From the NCBI GenBank assembly GCA_963693305.1, contig OY855913.1, positions 12,636,701 through 12,700,700 on the forward strand: a stretch of 64,000 nt of DNA. The letters run 5' to 3'. Every line of letters starts with the position of its first letter. The stretch's first letter is position 1. This document shows, piece after piece, positions 24,517 through 35,700 of this stretch. Under the pieces are notes generated by a model. It had not been told where the DNA came from. It ran no database searches and was given only the letters and a program-made list of their open reading frames with translations. The stretch comes from Meandrina meandrites (lineage: Eukaryota; Cnidaria; Anthozoa; Scleractinia; Meandrinidae). The translations under genes and the position numbers were made by a program.

Positions 24517-24850
24517 CCTACCTACCTGCCTACCTACCTACCTCCCTACCTACCTCCCTACCTGCCTACCTACCTACCTCCCTACCTACCTACCTGCGAA
24601 AAAGCACCTAAAATTCTTGGGGCATTTTAAAGCCTTAATGTTGCTATTCAAAGAGTTCCAGAGTTTTGCTCCTCTGTAGGCAAAAGAGCGCTGTCCTGTT
24701 GACAGTTGGCATAAGGGGTATATCCAAGGCACTAGACGATCAAGTTTGTCTATTATGGACATGGGAACATAGTTTAAACATATCGACAAGATAAGTTTGG
24801 GACAAGTTTGCTAATGCATTTGTGCATCATGGCTGCATCATTTAGAATGA
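24517..24850 (-). mobile_element. LINE 3' fragment with (TAGG)n tail
   Basis: On the minus strand a frame ending at 24586 reads LSTGQRSFAYRGAKLWNSL and then KALKCPKNFRCFF. The RSFxYRGAxxWNSL signature is typical of the C-terminus of LINE reverse transcriptase proteins. After the stop there is a (TAGG)n run (plus-strand 24517-24595), the microsatellite tail seen on such elements. Everything upstream is 5'-truncated. Confidence 0.78.
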
Positions 24851-25229
24851 GTCTCTTTAATTGGAAGCCAGTTCAATGATCGCAGCCCATCCATCCCTCT
24901 TAAGTGTTTTAGCGAAATTGAGAACTACATTGTATGGAACTGAACTTAATGTGTCAATTGTTTGTACTGAAGAAGAGAATATGGCTGTGGAGAAAGTCAG
25001 CAGTTTTGTTCGTTACAATGGGAGATATAGTATCGCAGTGTCATGGAAAGAACAAAGGCTATAACTGCCAAATAATGATCAAGTGACAGGATCCTGTCTT
25101 TGCAGCACTGAAAGAAACATGAAGAAGAAAGAATTTGTTGAAAAGGAGCCTGTTTTCAACATTATTCCATTATTGGACTTCATAGTTTCGACTATTTTGC
25201 TTGGTTACAAGGAAAATGGTAAGAATTGG

Positions 25230-27040
25230 GATCATTGGGTTAGCACTCTCTGACCCACATTTTTGTATACTCTCAAGGGACTGTTTTAATTTGTCAAGGG
25301 AATACTTTTCGCTGTGGGTGATAAAAACGTCACTGGATAGGAATGCATCAGCACTTCTTGAGCGGAAGTGTTATTTTCACGCGTCCCTCATTATTTAGCG
25401 TGTGTAGCTTTGCAATTTACAGGTTGGTATTTTTCAAAGATCTGTTCCAGTCATCGATTGAATCGTTTAGTTTAAGATGTTAAAAGCTGCTGCGAATCTT
25501 CCTTGTCAGAGGATATTGGCGAATGCTATTGTCTATTGTTACAAGTCTATTGTTTGTCGTCTTAATTCATAGAAGTATTTTTAGCTCGTCACGCAATCTT
25601 TTGTTTTGACCACAATTCACGGACTTGATCACAACTTAATGCAGCTTCTCGAGACTTCAGACAGGAAAATGGTAATGTACAATATTGCTTCGAACTTAAA
25701 TGGAATTTTTAGAAGGATCGGTAAAGCCACTTAGTGAAAAATTGACTACAAAAAGCCGTCCGGCTAAAATTAAACTTACACTTTAGCGTGAATAATGCAG
25801 GATCTCACGGCTTCAAAAATGTGCGCTAATAAAAGTAGTTTTCCGTTATCTCACAGCACCATGATTCGCAAATTATTATCCCCAATTACCGCTTTTCTGT
25901 ACCAAGATAATACCACTGGTGGTTATATAAATGTCAGTGACAGTTGTACAGAAAGAAAACCTACCTTTCACCAGAGTGTTTTGAACTAGTGTTATATTTT
26001 GTAGAAAGAGTTCGTGTTTTTGCGAGTTGTTAAAATGACGCGCGGAGGTGAAGAAATTTTTTTTACCGTCTTGAAGTTTGGTTTGGGATCATCCTGGCGT
26101 ATCTAATCGAACAAAATCGAACAAAAATCCAATCGAACTCAATCGAACGATTGGTGTACGATTGGGTTCGGCAATCGAACAAAATCGAACATCTATTTTG
26201 CTGTGAGTTCGATTTTCGAACCAATCAAACAAAATCGAACTAATCCGATGCAATTTTGTTTGGACGGTATCTCTTGACACCGGAAACTAGTAAAACGCGT
26301 AGGGTATAGTCACTATCAGCCTTTATTTAATGGGAATAAAGAAAAATAACTTCATACTGAATATAATTGTTGAAACAGAACAGAACAAAGTCAGTGTCGA
26401 CGATTGATACTCATGTACGGATGTACTGTGAGTGTTGATAGGAAATGGCTTATATGATTATCTTCGATGTGATTGTAAACACACAGAAAGACAGAAAGAA
26501 AGATTGGAGCCAATCTTCTTATAGATGAGAAACTCTTCTCCCACATCTTCACTGAACCGACATTCTTGGTAGCCTTTTACACTACACGAAATCTTGATAC
26601 GTGCGGTGTCCTCCCCGGTCTCCTTGGATGTAGCTTCCTGACGTTTTCGACATTTTTACTGAAAGCCGGGTGAAAAGGGAAGGGGAAAGCTAGCAGTGAT
26701 TTGACCTTAGGCTGAATTTCTACAGACCACGTGCCTATCATGCGATGTGAATATTGTCCTATCGAACAAGGGTATGGTAATTGAACGTTCTATTGAGTTC
26801 GATTACTGATCGTTCGGTAATCAAACGTTCGATTGTGTTCGATTGGCAAAATTTTATTGTGAGTTCGATTATGTTCGATTGAGTTCAGCAATCGAACGAT
26901 TGGTGTTCGATTGGGTTCAATTACCGAACTGTTCGATTAGATACGCCGGGGTTAATGCATCGCAAATCGCTTTCAATACTAACATTTCCCCAACGCATAC
27001 TCCATGCAAAATAGTCGAATCTCGAAGACATCTTTGATTT
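25230..27040 (+). repeat. Dispersed repeat R1, copy A (interrupted)
   Basis: Matches 36175-37790 over long stretches (for example CTCGTCACGCAATCTTTTGT) and its first 300 bp match 49840-50110. It is interrupted by the 852-bp element at 26096-26947. Confidence 0.75.
26096..26947. mobile_element. 852-bp DNA transposon with GGCGTATCTAATCGAAC ends
   Basis: It starts GGCGTATCTAATCGAAC and ends with the exact inverse GTTCGATTAGATACGCC. The ends are crowded with ATCGAAC/GTTCGAT motifs in both orientations within 180 bp of each terminus. It carries no transposase. Target duplications are unclear. A degraded related end is seen at 55250-55310. Confidence 0.78.
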
Positions 27041-29749
27041 TGAATTCAGATTATTTCATGTCACTGTAAAGCCGTTATCTTCAGGTTGAAGCAGATTAAT
27101 TTAGGTTGAAAACAAGTTTAACCTGAAAACAAATTTAGCCTACAACATACTTAGATGCCTTGAAAAGAATGGAATGTAGATTATTCAAACCACTTCAAGC
27201 AGATGTTCAGTGCCATTAACTTTTTCAGCACAATAACCTGAGTACGAGAAAACTCACTACATTTTGCCTCCAACAAGATATTAAGGTTATGGAACAGGTT
27301 CACAGGTGTGTTGTGCAAAACCATCCTCACAGGTAGGTAATTTTAGGAAAATGCCTAAGCCTATACATCATTTTAAAGCTTATAGAACTAAGAATGATGA
27401 GGAAAATGTTTTTAACTTGCGAAATTCAATATTAAATGAGCTGCAATCAGTTATGTGCAAATAGAGTGATGTTTATAAATGCAGCAAACTCTCTTCTGAT
27501 TTTGGCTCCATGATTCTCAGCAGATGTTTATCTTCAAAAGTGTGTTGAGAATTCTTTAGATCAGCTTTCAAAACAAAGTCATTATAATTTAAAGTTCGGG
27601 TTAAACATACTTTTCTCAGTGGCTGTGACTAATATCTTTAAAACGAAAAACATATTGGCTAAAGCCTGGCACACTTTTGAAGAGGAGGGTTTCATGTACT
27701 GTTGGGCGAGATTTCCTGATTGTATGATTAAATCCTACATACAAAGTATCCACATGAAGATGGCAAAATTCAAGAAAAATTTAGCTGAAAATCATTTGGT
27801 CAATATAACACGCGCGCTGGGAGTGGTTTTGAATGTCAGACTTTAGAGTGGCATAAAAAGAAAACAAAGCTTTCTTTGAGAAAGTAGAAACACCCTTTTG
27901 AGGAGCCATGTGTAACGAATCATTTGCCATTTTAAGCATATTAGGCTGATAGTTGAGGCGGGTAAACAAACTTGCTAAAGACAAAACAGTATATATATTG
28001 CTTTGCTATGCAAAATTTCTAAAACCTATTTTTTCAAAAAGAGAAAAAAGGTAATCGAATTCCTCAATTACTACGCTTTCAGGAAATGTACACTTTATTG
28101 GGGTTTATTTTTAAAACTCTGCCACAAAACATGTTAACATGAGGTGGTCAATTATTCATTTTTGACTCACTTCTAACATAATTATTTTAATGATTATTTA
28201 CACTTGGCACATAACTTCAAGACCAAAGGAATCAGTTATCAGCTTTGGAATTTAGTTCAATACTTCCTACATGCACATGCATACAGTATATGCAACTTTT
28301 GATGCAAATATTAGTTCCTTTCCTGTGGAGATGTACTGTACATAGTATTATGTGTTTTATTATGACATCCTCACATAACGTACAAATTACAAAGGGCCAA
28401 ATGCAAAAAAGACACTATCGAATTTTCGCTCAATGGAACATTGTCAAAACAACTCCAAATTTCGCATGCGAATTTGTTTACGTCTTAAACATTGTTCTGT
28501 ATTTGATTCTGCTTGTCTCTGCTTCGCTCTGGCTTCTCCTCAGTCAGCCAGTAGTTCAAGTTTTTCGACATGTCGCATGCTAATCTTTCCTTGTAATGTT
28601 TTGTAAGTATTCCAGGCAGGTGTATTTACACAAACGCCATGTTTTTATGATGAATTGCACTAAGCAGAGTAGGACTGGATACTGTATTGTGATGTATAGG
28701 TCACATGTGAGGAAAGGACAAAAAAGGGTGCAATTTGATCGTGAAAATAAAAATTGCCCATGGTCTTTTCAGCACAAGTGCGGCCGTTTGGTGGTTAAAG
28801 GAAATCATAAAGTCCAGAAACCTGCAAGTCAACAGCATCTCTCAAAGAGCTAAGGGGTGTTCTGACCTCTTGTTTTGCACAATAGCACTGTTTACTAATC
28901 AAGGTGAACATTGTCTTACAACAGGCAGATCAATCCAAGCCGAAAGTCTAAGGCAGGTTTCTTGTCCGGAACTTTGTCAGCACAAGTTTTGCATTAACTG
29001 CTTGAGTGCTGTGGCTACATAGTTGCTGAGAACCGAGCTGGTTTTAAACTTCTAAAAATTGATTGAGTGTTGAGGGCTGAACCTCCCCTGTTGAAAAAAT
29101 TCTCAGTGCCTCATTCAAAATTCGATGATTGATCGATCAATGCATGTGAAAAACCAAGAAGTGTGTGTGATCTTTTCTTGATTTCATGGGATTTTGTACT
29201 GTGTGCGATGTGTTAATGATTCAGATTGTAAGGATTGGAGAAGTGAGAGCATACAGCGCTTTACTGAAAGCAAAAGTAAGATGGAATGGGAAAACCAATG
29301 GAATGTAATGGCTTAGACTGTTTATAAGTAGCTTACTAGCAGTTCTCAATGAGAAGTGAAGTGCCGCAAAAAAAAAAACGATGACAAAAAAAATAATAAT
29401 AAATCCTGTGCAGAGCAAGAACCGCACTTGGCCCATGGCCGCACAGTTAAAAATGTGTTTCTTATTTACAAGAGGGGATAAAAATCGTCCTGAATTCACC
29501 GTTCAAGACGCCATTAAACTTTCCTTCAAAACGGAGCACATGTAAATTTCATAGATTATAAGGAAACTGCTGATTGCCTGGCTCGTATTTTAAAGGAGAT
29601 TGCTGATAGGCTGATTCTCGATCTGAACCACAGAAATAACGAACAAAACTTCTCGAATGCTTTCAAGAATATGAAGGCTGCCTATCGGCAGCAATTAGTA
29701 TTAATTTTTATTATAACTTATAGTATATACCTGATGATTTTTACTATGT

Positions 29750-29780
29750 ATAAATAAATAAATAAATAAATAAAATAAAT
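29750..29780 (+). repeat. (TAAA)n microsatellite
   Basis: Seven ATAAATAAA-type units following a TATAAATAAAT start. Confidence 0.85.
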
Positions 29781-29878
29781 TGACAACATCCGTCACGCAT
29801 GTTTACTTTGCGTTTGTTAAATCAAGTCAACAGCATACGTGTCACATAAGTAGAGTGTCAGCAAGAAGGCTAACCACT

Positions 29879-30035
29879 GGCTAACCCTAACCCTAACGCT
29901 AACCTGTAACCCTAACCCAAACGTTATGGTTAAAACAATAACCCTAATGTTAGGGTTAGAGTTTAGGGTTAGGGTTGAGGTTTAGTGTTAGGGTTAAAAC
30001 TGTAATCCTAAGGGTTGAGGTTAAGGTTAGGGTTA
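29879..30035. repeat. Interstitial telomere-like repeats, CCCTAA then TTAGGG
   Basis: Degenerate (CTAACC)n on the left turns into (TTAGGG)n on the right, together about 155 bp. The orientation is the reverse of what a head-to-head chromosome fusion would leave. Confidence 0.75.
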
Positions 30036-30348
30036 ACACAACAACTGGTTAACCTTTGCTGGTTTCATTGTTCTGATCAACAAAAGGTTTCCTTTATTTA
30101 TTGTTTATCAAAGGAAATTCTCAAATACCCTACCAGCAAAAACCTTGTTTTTTACATGCGTTATTTCTGGAGAATGAAGCAAAGACCAGTGAAATGAAAT
30201 ACAGCACAATGTTTAGTACACGTAAACAAACCTGCATGCAAATTTTGGAGTTGTTTTGACAATGTTCAATTTAGTGACATTTCAATGGTGTATCTTCTAT
30301 ACTTCAGATAAAAAATTAACTCACTCAATAACATAAAGTAACACTTAC

Positions 30349-30448
30349 ATTTGCTTGGAACATATTCTGCATAAGTATCTGTATGCCCTAGTTCATCTTC
30401 CTCATCTTCTTCCTCATCTTCATTCACATGGTTCACAGTACTCTTGTC
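30349..30448 (-). CDS. sbno: SBNO exon 3 (acidic block and TYAEY motif)
   Basis: A 100-bp internal exon between acceptor CATTTCAG and donor AAAT|GTAAGTG. It encodes DKSTVNHVNEDEEEDEEDE, then LGHTDTYAEYVPSK, and ends one base into a Leu codon. The acidic run followed by GHxxTYAEYxPxK is the hallmark just before the conserved helicase region of SBNO proteins (human SBNO1 has MGHAETYAEYMPIK). The exon enters in phase 0 and leaves in phase 1, and both fit its neighbours. It is one of the most diagnostic exons in the window. Confidence 0.92.
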
Positions 30449-30639
30449 CTGAAATGAGTTATTCAAAAGCAATGGTAATAGACTCAAATGCATTTTGAGT
30501 TATATAAGCACACAGTCACATTATTACCAAGTTGATTACTGCTCATAGAAAATGAGGGCAAGTAGTCTAACTGCTTTAGTAGACAATCTAAAGGATTTTT
30601 AAGGAGGCTTGCAATGGTTTGCAGCACTTTCCAGCTCTT

Positions 30640-30757
30640 AAACATGGAGCCAGCCTATAAAAAGACTGACAGTCTAGCACTTTGTAGGTTTCAATTTTAA
30701 AAATTCACATCAGAGTCATGAAACAGAAGGGCTTCCCAAATTTTGCTTTTTAAATGG
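30640..30757 (+). repeat. Dispersed repeat, copy also at 41510-41632
   Basis: GCCTATAAAAAGACTGACAG and TCTAGCACTTTGTAGGTTTC line up with 41510-41632 with moderate divergence; both end TTTTGCTTTTTAAATG. Confidence 0.65.
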
Positions 30758-30804
30758 CACGCTGTTCGTTGGCAAGTGCACGCTGTTCATTGGCAAGAGC
30801 GTAA

Positions 30805-30990
30805 CATCGTGTTATAAAGTAGCGCACATCGTGCATGATAATAAAAAATTGTGTATAGTGCATCGCACACCATGCCTGGCTAAAGAAATATCGTGTATAA
30901 TGCACCGTGTATCGTGTGTCAATAACAACGGATATCGTATGGAGCATCGTTTATCGTGTGTAATCAGTATCGTGTATCGCGTTCATCTAC
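30805..30990 (+). repeat. Cluster of ATCGTGTATCGTGT-type motifs
   Basis: At least eight ATCGTGT or close variants (ATCGTGC, ACCGTGT, ATCGTAT) in 185 bp. The reverse complement, ACACGAT, is clustered at 34318-35695. Confidence 0.65.
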
Positions 30991-31568
30991 CGTGCAAATT
31001 ATAAACTTGTCATGTCAGGCTCTCCGCGCAAAAAAAAAAAACAAAGAGCAGGCTAGCTCGTAAGTTGAGGATGATCTAAATATTTTTACGTAACTTTCAC
31101 AGTGAATCAATTTATGCTTCTGTACGTATAAAATCATGCTACCTCTGGTTAATACTTATTAATTACTCACCTTCAAATTTCGAAACAAATAAACAAATGC
31201 TAAACCGGATCAAAAAATAACTTTACGATCGTGGAATACACGAATGGAAACCACATGAATGCGTACGGCATGCAAGAGGCCGCAAATTTAGATCATTTTA
31301 AAGTTGTTGACAGCATACTTAGTTCGAAGGAGCAAGAAATGCAATTGATACCTTAGTTGTTAGCTCGCGAAATTTATCTGAATTTATGTTTCTATTAAAT
31401 TTATGTCTTACCTCTATGAGCTCTTGAGCTGTTTTCCTGAACCGTACAAAGTTAGCATGTTCAAGGTGAATAAGGTGAGTGTGTGCCACGGAAGTTCGGT
31501 AATTTCACCATAAAAAAGTACCGTGGATATAACTATTACTTCAGGCAGCAATTTTTGTCAACAGCACG

Positions 31569-31588
31569 AGAGCCTGCTCGCAGGCTAG
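31569..31588. repeat. Short hairpin AGCCTGC-TC-GCAGGCT
   Basis: A perfect 7-bp-arm hairpin with the same AGCCTGC terminus as the 44-bp insertion at 23316. Confidence 0.5.
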
Positions 31589-32110
31589 GCGACCTGAAAC
31601 TTTGCATAGCGCGCAACTTCTGTTAAAGATTATATCATAAGTCACGTTCCTTGTGGTGACGTCAGCTTACGGATAAAAGCCATTGCGTTATCGCGTTACT
31701 ACTAAACTGTGCAGAGCAGAGGTGAGCACATAACTCTATTTCGTCCCTGTTTTTTTCTTTCATCTGAGGGTAGAGCTTTAACACGATCAGGGGAAAAGTT
31801 AACTGAAGAACTTTAACAGTTATTTTCATTTCCATTTGTGATTTCATTAGAGAAAAATAGCGCATATAACCACAGCATATTCATGTAGTCCACTAGCCAC
31901 ATACCCTTTCAGAACTTTAATTGTTGCAAATAAAATATACATTTGACATTGAGGAAAAAAATATTATTTATAAACTGAACATTTTCTTTCTGTTTATCTG
32001 TTATTCTATCATTGTTGTGGTTCCTTAGAATAAAACAATATTTATTCATCTTTAACACAAAATTTTCTCACAGTATTCCTTCCGGAAATGAAAACAAGAA
32101 AAAACAAGTA

Positions 32111-32253
32111 CAGTCAACTCTCGCTGGGCGGACAGCCCGCTATTACGGTCAAAATTCAGATCCCCGGCTATAGGGGTTTGACTGGAAATGACTCCCGCTG
32201 ATACGGACACTAAACAAAGTCTCAGGCGTGTCTGCTATTATGAGAGTTGACTG
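32111..32253. mobile_element. 143-bp mariner-type MITE in the BEN gene 3' region
   Basis: The termini CAGTCAACTCTC and GAGAGTTGACTG are perfect inverses, with TA on both sides (32109-32110, 32254-32255). The interior has CTGATACGGACACTAA, reminiscent of the 9076-9874 element. Confidence 0.85.
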
Positions 32254-32264
32254 TACTAGCTTAA

Positions 32265-32864
32265 TTAAACTTCTTTGGGGGTGGTTGTTTTCGAAAGCCC
32301 CCGTATGTAACAATTTATACTATTGCGGCACTCTGACCATTTCTTTTTTTCTTCCTCCTTCGGGCAAGGGTACATTTGAAAGTAATAATGTTTAATTTTA
32401 TCAATTCTAACAGGATCTAAGGTTCCCTTTCCCTTTGCTCCACTAACATTTTTGTTTTTAAGCTCTTCATTTCTAAAATATTTTCGCAAGAGCTTAACTG
32501 CGAAATTTGAATGCGAACATGCTTGAGATTGGAGGGATAATAAAGTCTCCTGATCTAGGTCGCAAACTTCTGAAGTTTCGCCCCTTGTAGAGTGAGCCCC
32601 AGAACAATCCCTCAAATTATCCTCCTCATTTATGGTTTCCATGTTATGGTTAATGGCATTTAAATTTTGTTGGGGTTGTTCGGGAAGATTTGGGCCCAAT
32701 GTGGGAGGCAAGTTTTGTTGGATAGCATCCTGGCTATACGTGAGAGGCAAATTTAGCTGGGGTTCAGGGCCATCCTGGGAAAGCATGGTAAGCAAACTCT
32801 GCTCAGAGTGAACGGAGGCATCCTGGGGGAAACAATCGATGCTACCTTCAGTGTTGTTTGCCAT
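32265..32864 (-). CDS. BEN-domain protein, single exon, nested in SBNO intron 2
   Basis: A 199-residue uninterrupted frame, much longer than chance in this AT-rich DNA. Residues 1 to about 110 are Q/N/P/S-rich and probably disordered. From about residue 118 it reads FAVKLLRKYFRNEELKNKNV, then GKGTLDPVRIDKIKHYYFQM, then KKWSECRNSINCYIRGL. This is the BEN-domain pattern: helix LLRxxFxxEEL, N-V(S/T)-G, then LDPxxI, then (Y/F)P...W..C..(A/S)I...IR.L. BEN domains bind DNA or chromatin partners. The gene lies on the same strand as SBNO, inside its intron. A 143-bp MITE sits 12 bp beyond the stop. A TTTATT (AATAAA on this strand) at 32041 may be the poly(A) signal. It could be a host gene or the remnant of a transposon-borne one. 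Confidence 0.72.
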   Translation of the reverse strand: MANNTEGSIDCFPQDASVHSEQSLLTMLSQDGPEPQLNLPLTYSQDAIQQNLPPTLGPNLPEQPQQNLNAINHNMETINEEDNLRDCSGAHSTRGETSEVCDLDQETLLSLQSQACSHSNFAVKLLRKYFRNEELKNKNVSGAKGKGTLDPVRIDKIKHYYFQMYPCPKEEEKKKWSECRNSINCYIRGLSKTTTPKEV

Positions 32865-34317
32865 GTGGCTTCTTCTTCTGCTAAAACTGTGGGCCCCAAA
32901 TAGTTATGTCACACTTAAAATATGTCACACCTTAATAATATTTTTTCGCCTGTTTCCTAGACGCATTACCGAGTGGTTTGTATACGCAAACCCGTACGTA
33001 GCTGTTGTTTTTTGCGAAATGCAGAACTGTATCTAGGTATATATACAGGTATACTTATCGTTCTTACACACTCGACGCTTCAAAGAAAGCAATAGTTTAC
33101 GCAGCAACAGCCCGATTTATCTGTCCTGATCTCCGAACGGAGGAAACTACGAACAGAACTCTTTACAGAATATGCGGCGATCTGCATCTAGACATTTTAG
33201 GCTCCCTGAATGGGTTTTAACTCAAAATTTTGTATAATGATTTTGAAAATGACCGTTTATTTTAATTACGCAAAATTCAGGAGCAACCAACAACGAAAGC
33301 AGCTAAAAGTCTTGGAATGCACATAGCTGTTGCCGTTTTCCTTTAAGGCCATTTTGTGTACATTGAAATAGTCAATCTTTCACATTTTCTTATAGACCGT
33401 TTTTAGAGAACAGGATATCATTACCCAAATGCTGTTAGCTTCCCCAAAATCGAAGCTGACATTTTCACATACAGAAAAGAACATACCTCCCCGAAAAGAA
33501 CAGTTGTACACCAACAATACAATGTTGTTTCCTATGTTGTTTCCTATTGTGCACGCAATTTGCAGGACAAACATTTATATTTGTTTCTGAGACTTCTGAC
33601 TGCTTTCACTACTATTTCAATTTTTAGGTACAGTTTTCTCCTGGGGCGCCGCTCATCAAGTAAGAGTAACAGGACCTTTTTTCCTGCGTTTGCTGCATAA
33701 AATATCCAAAAAAAGGGTTCACTCGTGGCGATCGCTGCATGTGAGCTATCATATCATCATAACTCCGACTAAACAATGCATCGCGACAAACGTTGTTACA
33801 AGTTTCCGATACCCTCTTTTTTTCTACAAGAATAGAATGTTCTTATTTTTCTGCCAATTTTAGGCTGAAAATATCCTTGTGAATATTTTATATTATTGCG
33901 TATAGCCTTATAAAATCTCCTTATAGAATGTATCGGGATATCAATTACAAATGTTTGTTGTTTAGATCTGTGTACCATCTGAAAACAACCCTATCATATG
34001 GATCACCGTTCATCGAACTGTCATTAGCATCGAGCATTTGGATGGTGCAGGTTTTTATCATTTTATTGGTTAGTTTAGCCGTTTAGAGAGAGAATTTCAT
34101 ACGGTTTAGTTAAAAACACATAATTGTGTTGTATTTACGAATTCTCAACACAAAATTATATTCTTTTCAAAATCCCAGTCTCGGGTTTATTCTTAAATTA
34201 TTTTTAAAATTTGGCAAATTGACACTCGATATTCTTATAAAGTGTATTCTTATAGAAAAAAAGAGTGTACGCCAGAACAGAATAAAACAAATTAGGTTTA
34301 CAAGTTAACTTTAGATA

Positions 34318-34575
34318 ACATGATACACGCTACACGATACACGATTGCAGTGTTGTGTCGTATAAAGAAAGATAGCGGAAGATGTCATGTTTACATGGTG
34401 CTCAGTTTGAGTATAAGGTAATAAACAGACGATTGTTCACAAAATGCTGGCAGAATAGTTCGATAAATGCAATCAACTGCACCTGAGAGCGCTTTAACGA
34501 TGGACACCAAAACGGAGTAAAACAAATCACGTTCAGGTAGCAGTGATTACACGATACACGATGCACGATTGATTG
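34318..34575 (-). repeat. ACACGAT motif clusters (left part)
   Basis: GATACACGCTACACGATACA at 34321 and ACACGATACACGATGCACGA at 34551, each followed by a TTG-CA(A/G)TGTTGT-type stretch, so this is a roughly 235-bp repeated module. Confidence 0.6.
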
Positions 34576-35169
34576 CAATGTTGTCTGAGTAAATTATTCA
34601 CTGGATAATTAGGAAAATAAACAGACGTTTGTTCACGAAAACTGAAAAGCTGGCAGAACAGATTAATAAATGCAATCGTCTGCAGCTGAGAGCTTTGAAT
34701 GAACTTTTTGAACTCTTCGTGTATTTCTGCTTTTACGCTGGGGCTACATACCGGGGATTAACTGCCGCTAACGATAAAACAAAAGGTACGTGACAAGTAT
34801 TCATTGCGAAATACGTCATATCGTGCATTACGCAGTAAGGGCTAAAAGGGGTCATATTTCCACACTTATTTTGGAGGGAAAATATTTTGGCGGACTATTT
34901 TAAGAACTAGTAGACTGACTATACTCTGCCTTTTAGTGATAGTAAAGCTGTTGGCATTTAGGATAAAAATAATGCTAATGGGAATGCTGAATCAAGAAAA
35001 GCATGCATGTTGCCGAGGTCTGCATGGACATGAATGTATGTATGTTGACCCCGATGTTGACACTATTTGAAAGGTAAATGTAGCTGCAGACTGTTAAATA
35101 AGGACACTTTTGTATTGGAGCTATTCTGCATGCCTTTATTCTTTAATGAACAAAACCATGTTTCTTTTT

Positions 35170-35265
35170 ATTGAATTGGTAGCTTAGAAGATCGATCGAT
35201 TGATCGATCGATTGAATGATCGTTCTGAACGATCATTTGATGAATGGATCAGTCCATTGATCGCG
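35170..35265 (+). repeat. GATC-rich stretch with palindromes
   Basis: GATCGATCGATTGATCGATC is followed by the palindrome AATGATCGTTC-T-GAACGATCATT. Confidence 0.75.
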
Positions 35266-35584
35266 GCCATCAAAACTAATCACACAGTGTTTTGTACAGA
35301 AGTAGAATGAGAGCTATTAACTTATCAACACCAGTGTGCTTTCGGACGATACACAGTGACTTTTAATCAGTTTCTGACAATATGTTCGTGCAGTATTCGA
35401 AATGTAAGACGGAAACAAGACCGCTTGCAAGCTTGTGTTGAAATGTTATGATAAAATAAATTCGTTTTGTTCTTTGACTCAATAGTATTTAAGTCCTTTG
35501 AAATGAACAGATACGGTTCCACGAACACTGAATCTGATCCATGCACGGTACACGATGTGCTAAGAGACACGGTACCACTCACGA

Positions 35585-35700
35585 TACGCGATCTTTAAAA
35601 AGTACACGATCGACAATACACGATACACGATACACGATACACGATACACGATACACGATTAGTGGTTAAAAATCTGTCTTAAAAGGGCACGATACACGGT
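35585..35700 (-). repeat. (ACACGAT)n tandem repeat
   Basis: Five or more perfect ATACACG units plus flanking variants. Confidence 0.8.

Larger units (their letters stand above)
13465..30348 (-). other. SBNO intron 3 (about 17 kb)
   Basis: The largest intron in the window, almost entirely made of repeats (listed separately). In 19100-21200 and 27050-29700 I see no recognisable gene or element, only chance frames and AT-rich runs. Confidence 0.8.

Noticed and set aside
27261..27340. Possible exon ending CCTCACAG|GTAGGT
   Set aside because: The donor is plausible but there is no clear acceptor and no recognisable peptide.
29879..30035. Chromosome-fusion scar
   Set aside because: Telomere-like units point outward (CCCTAA then TTAGGG); a fusion would leave TTAGGG then CCCTAA.
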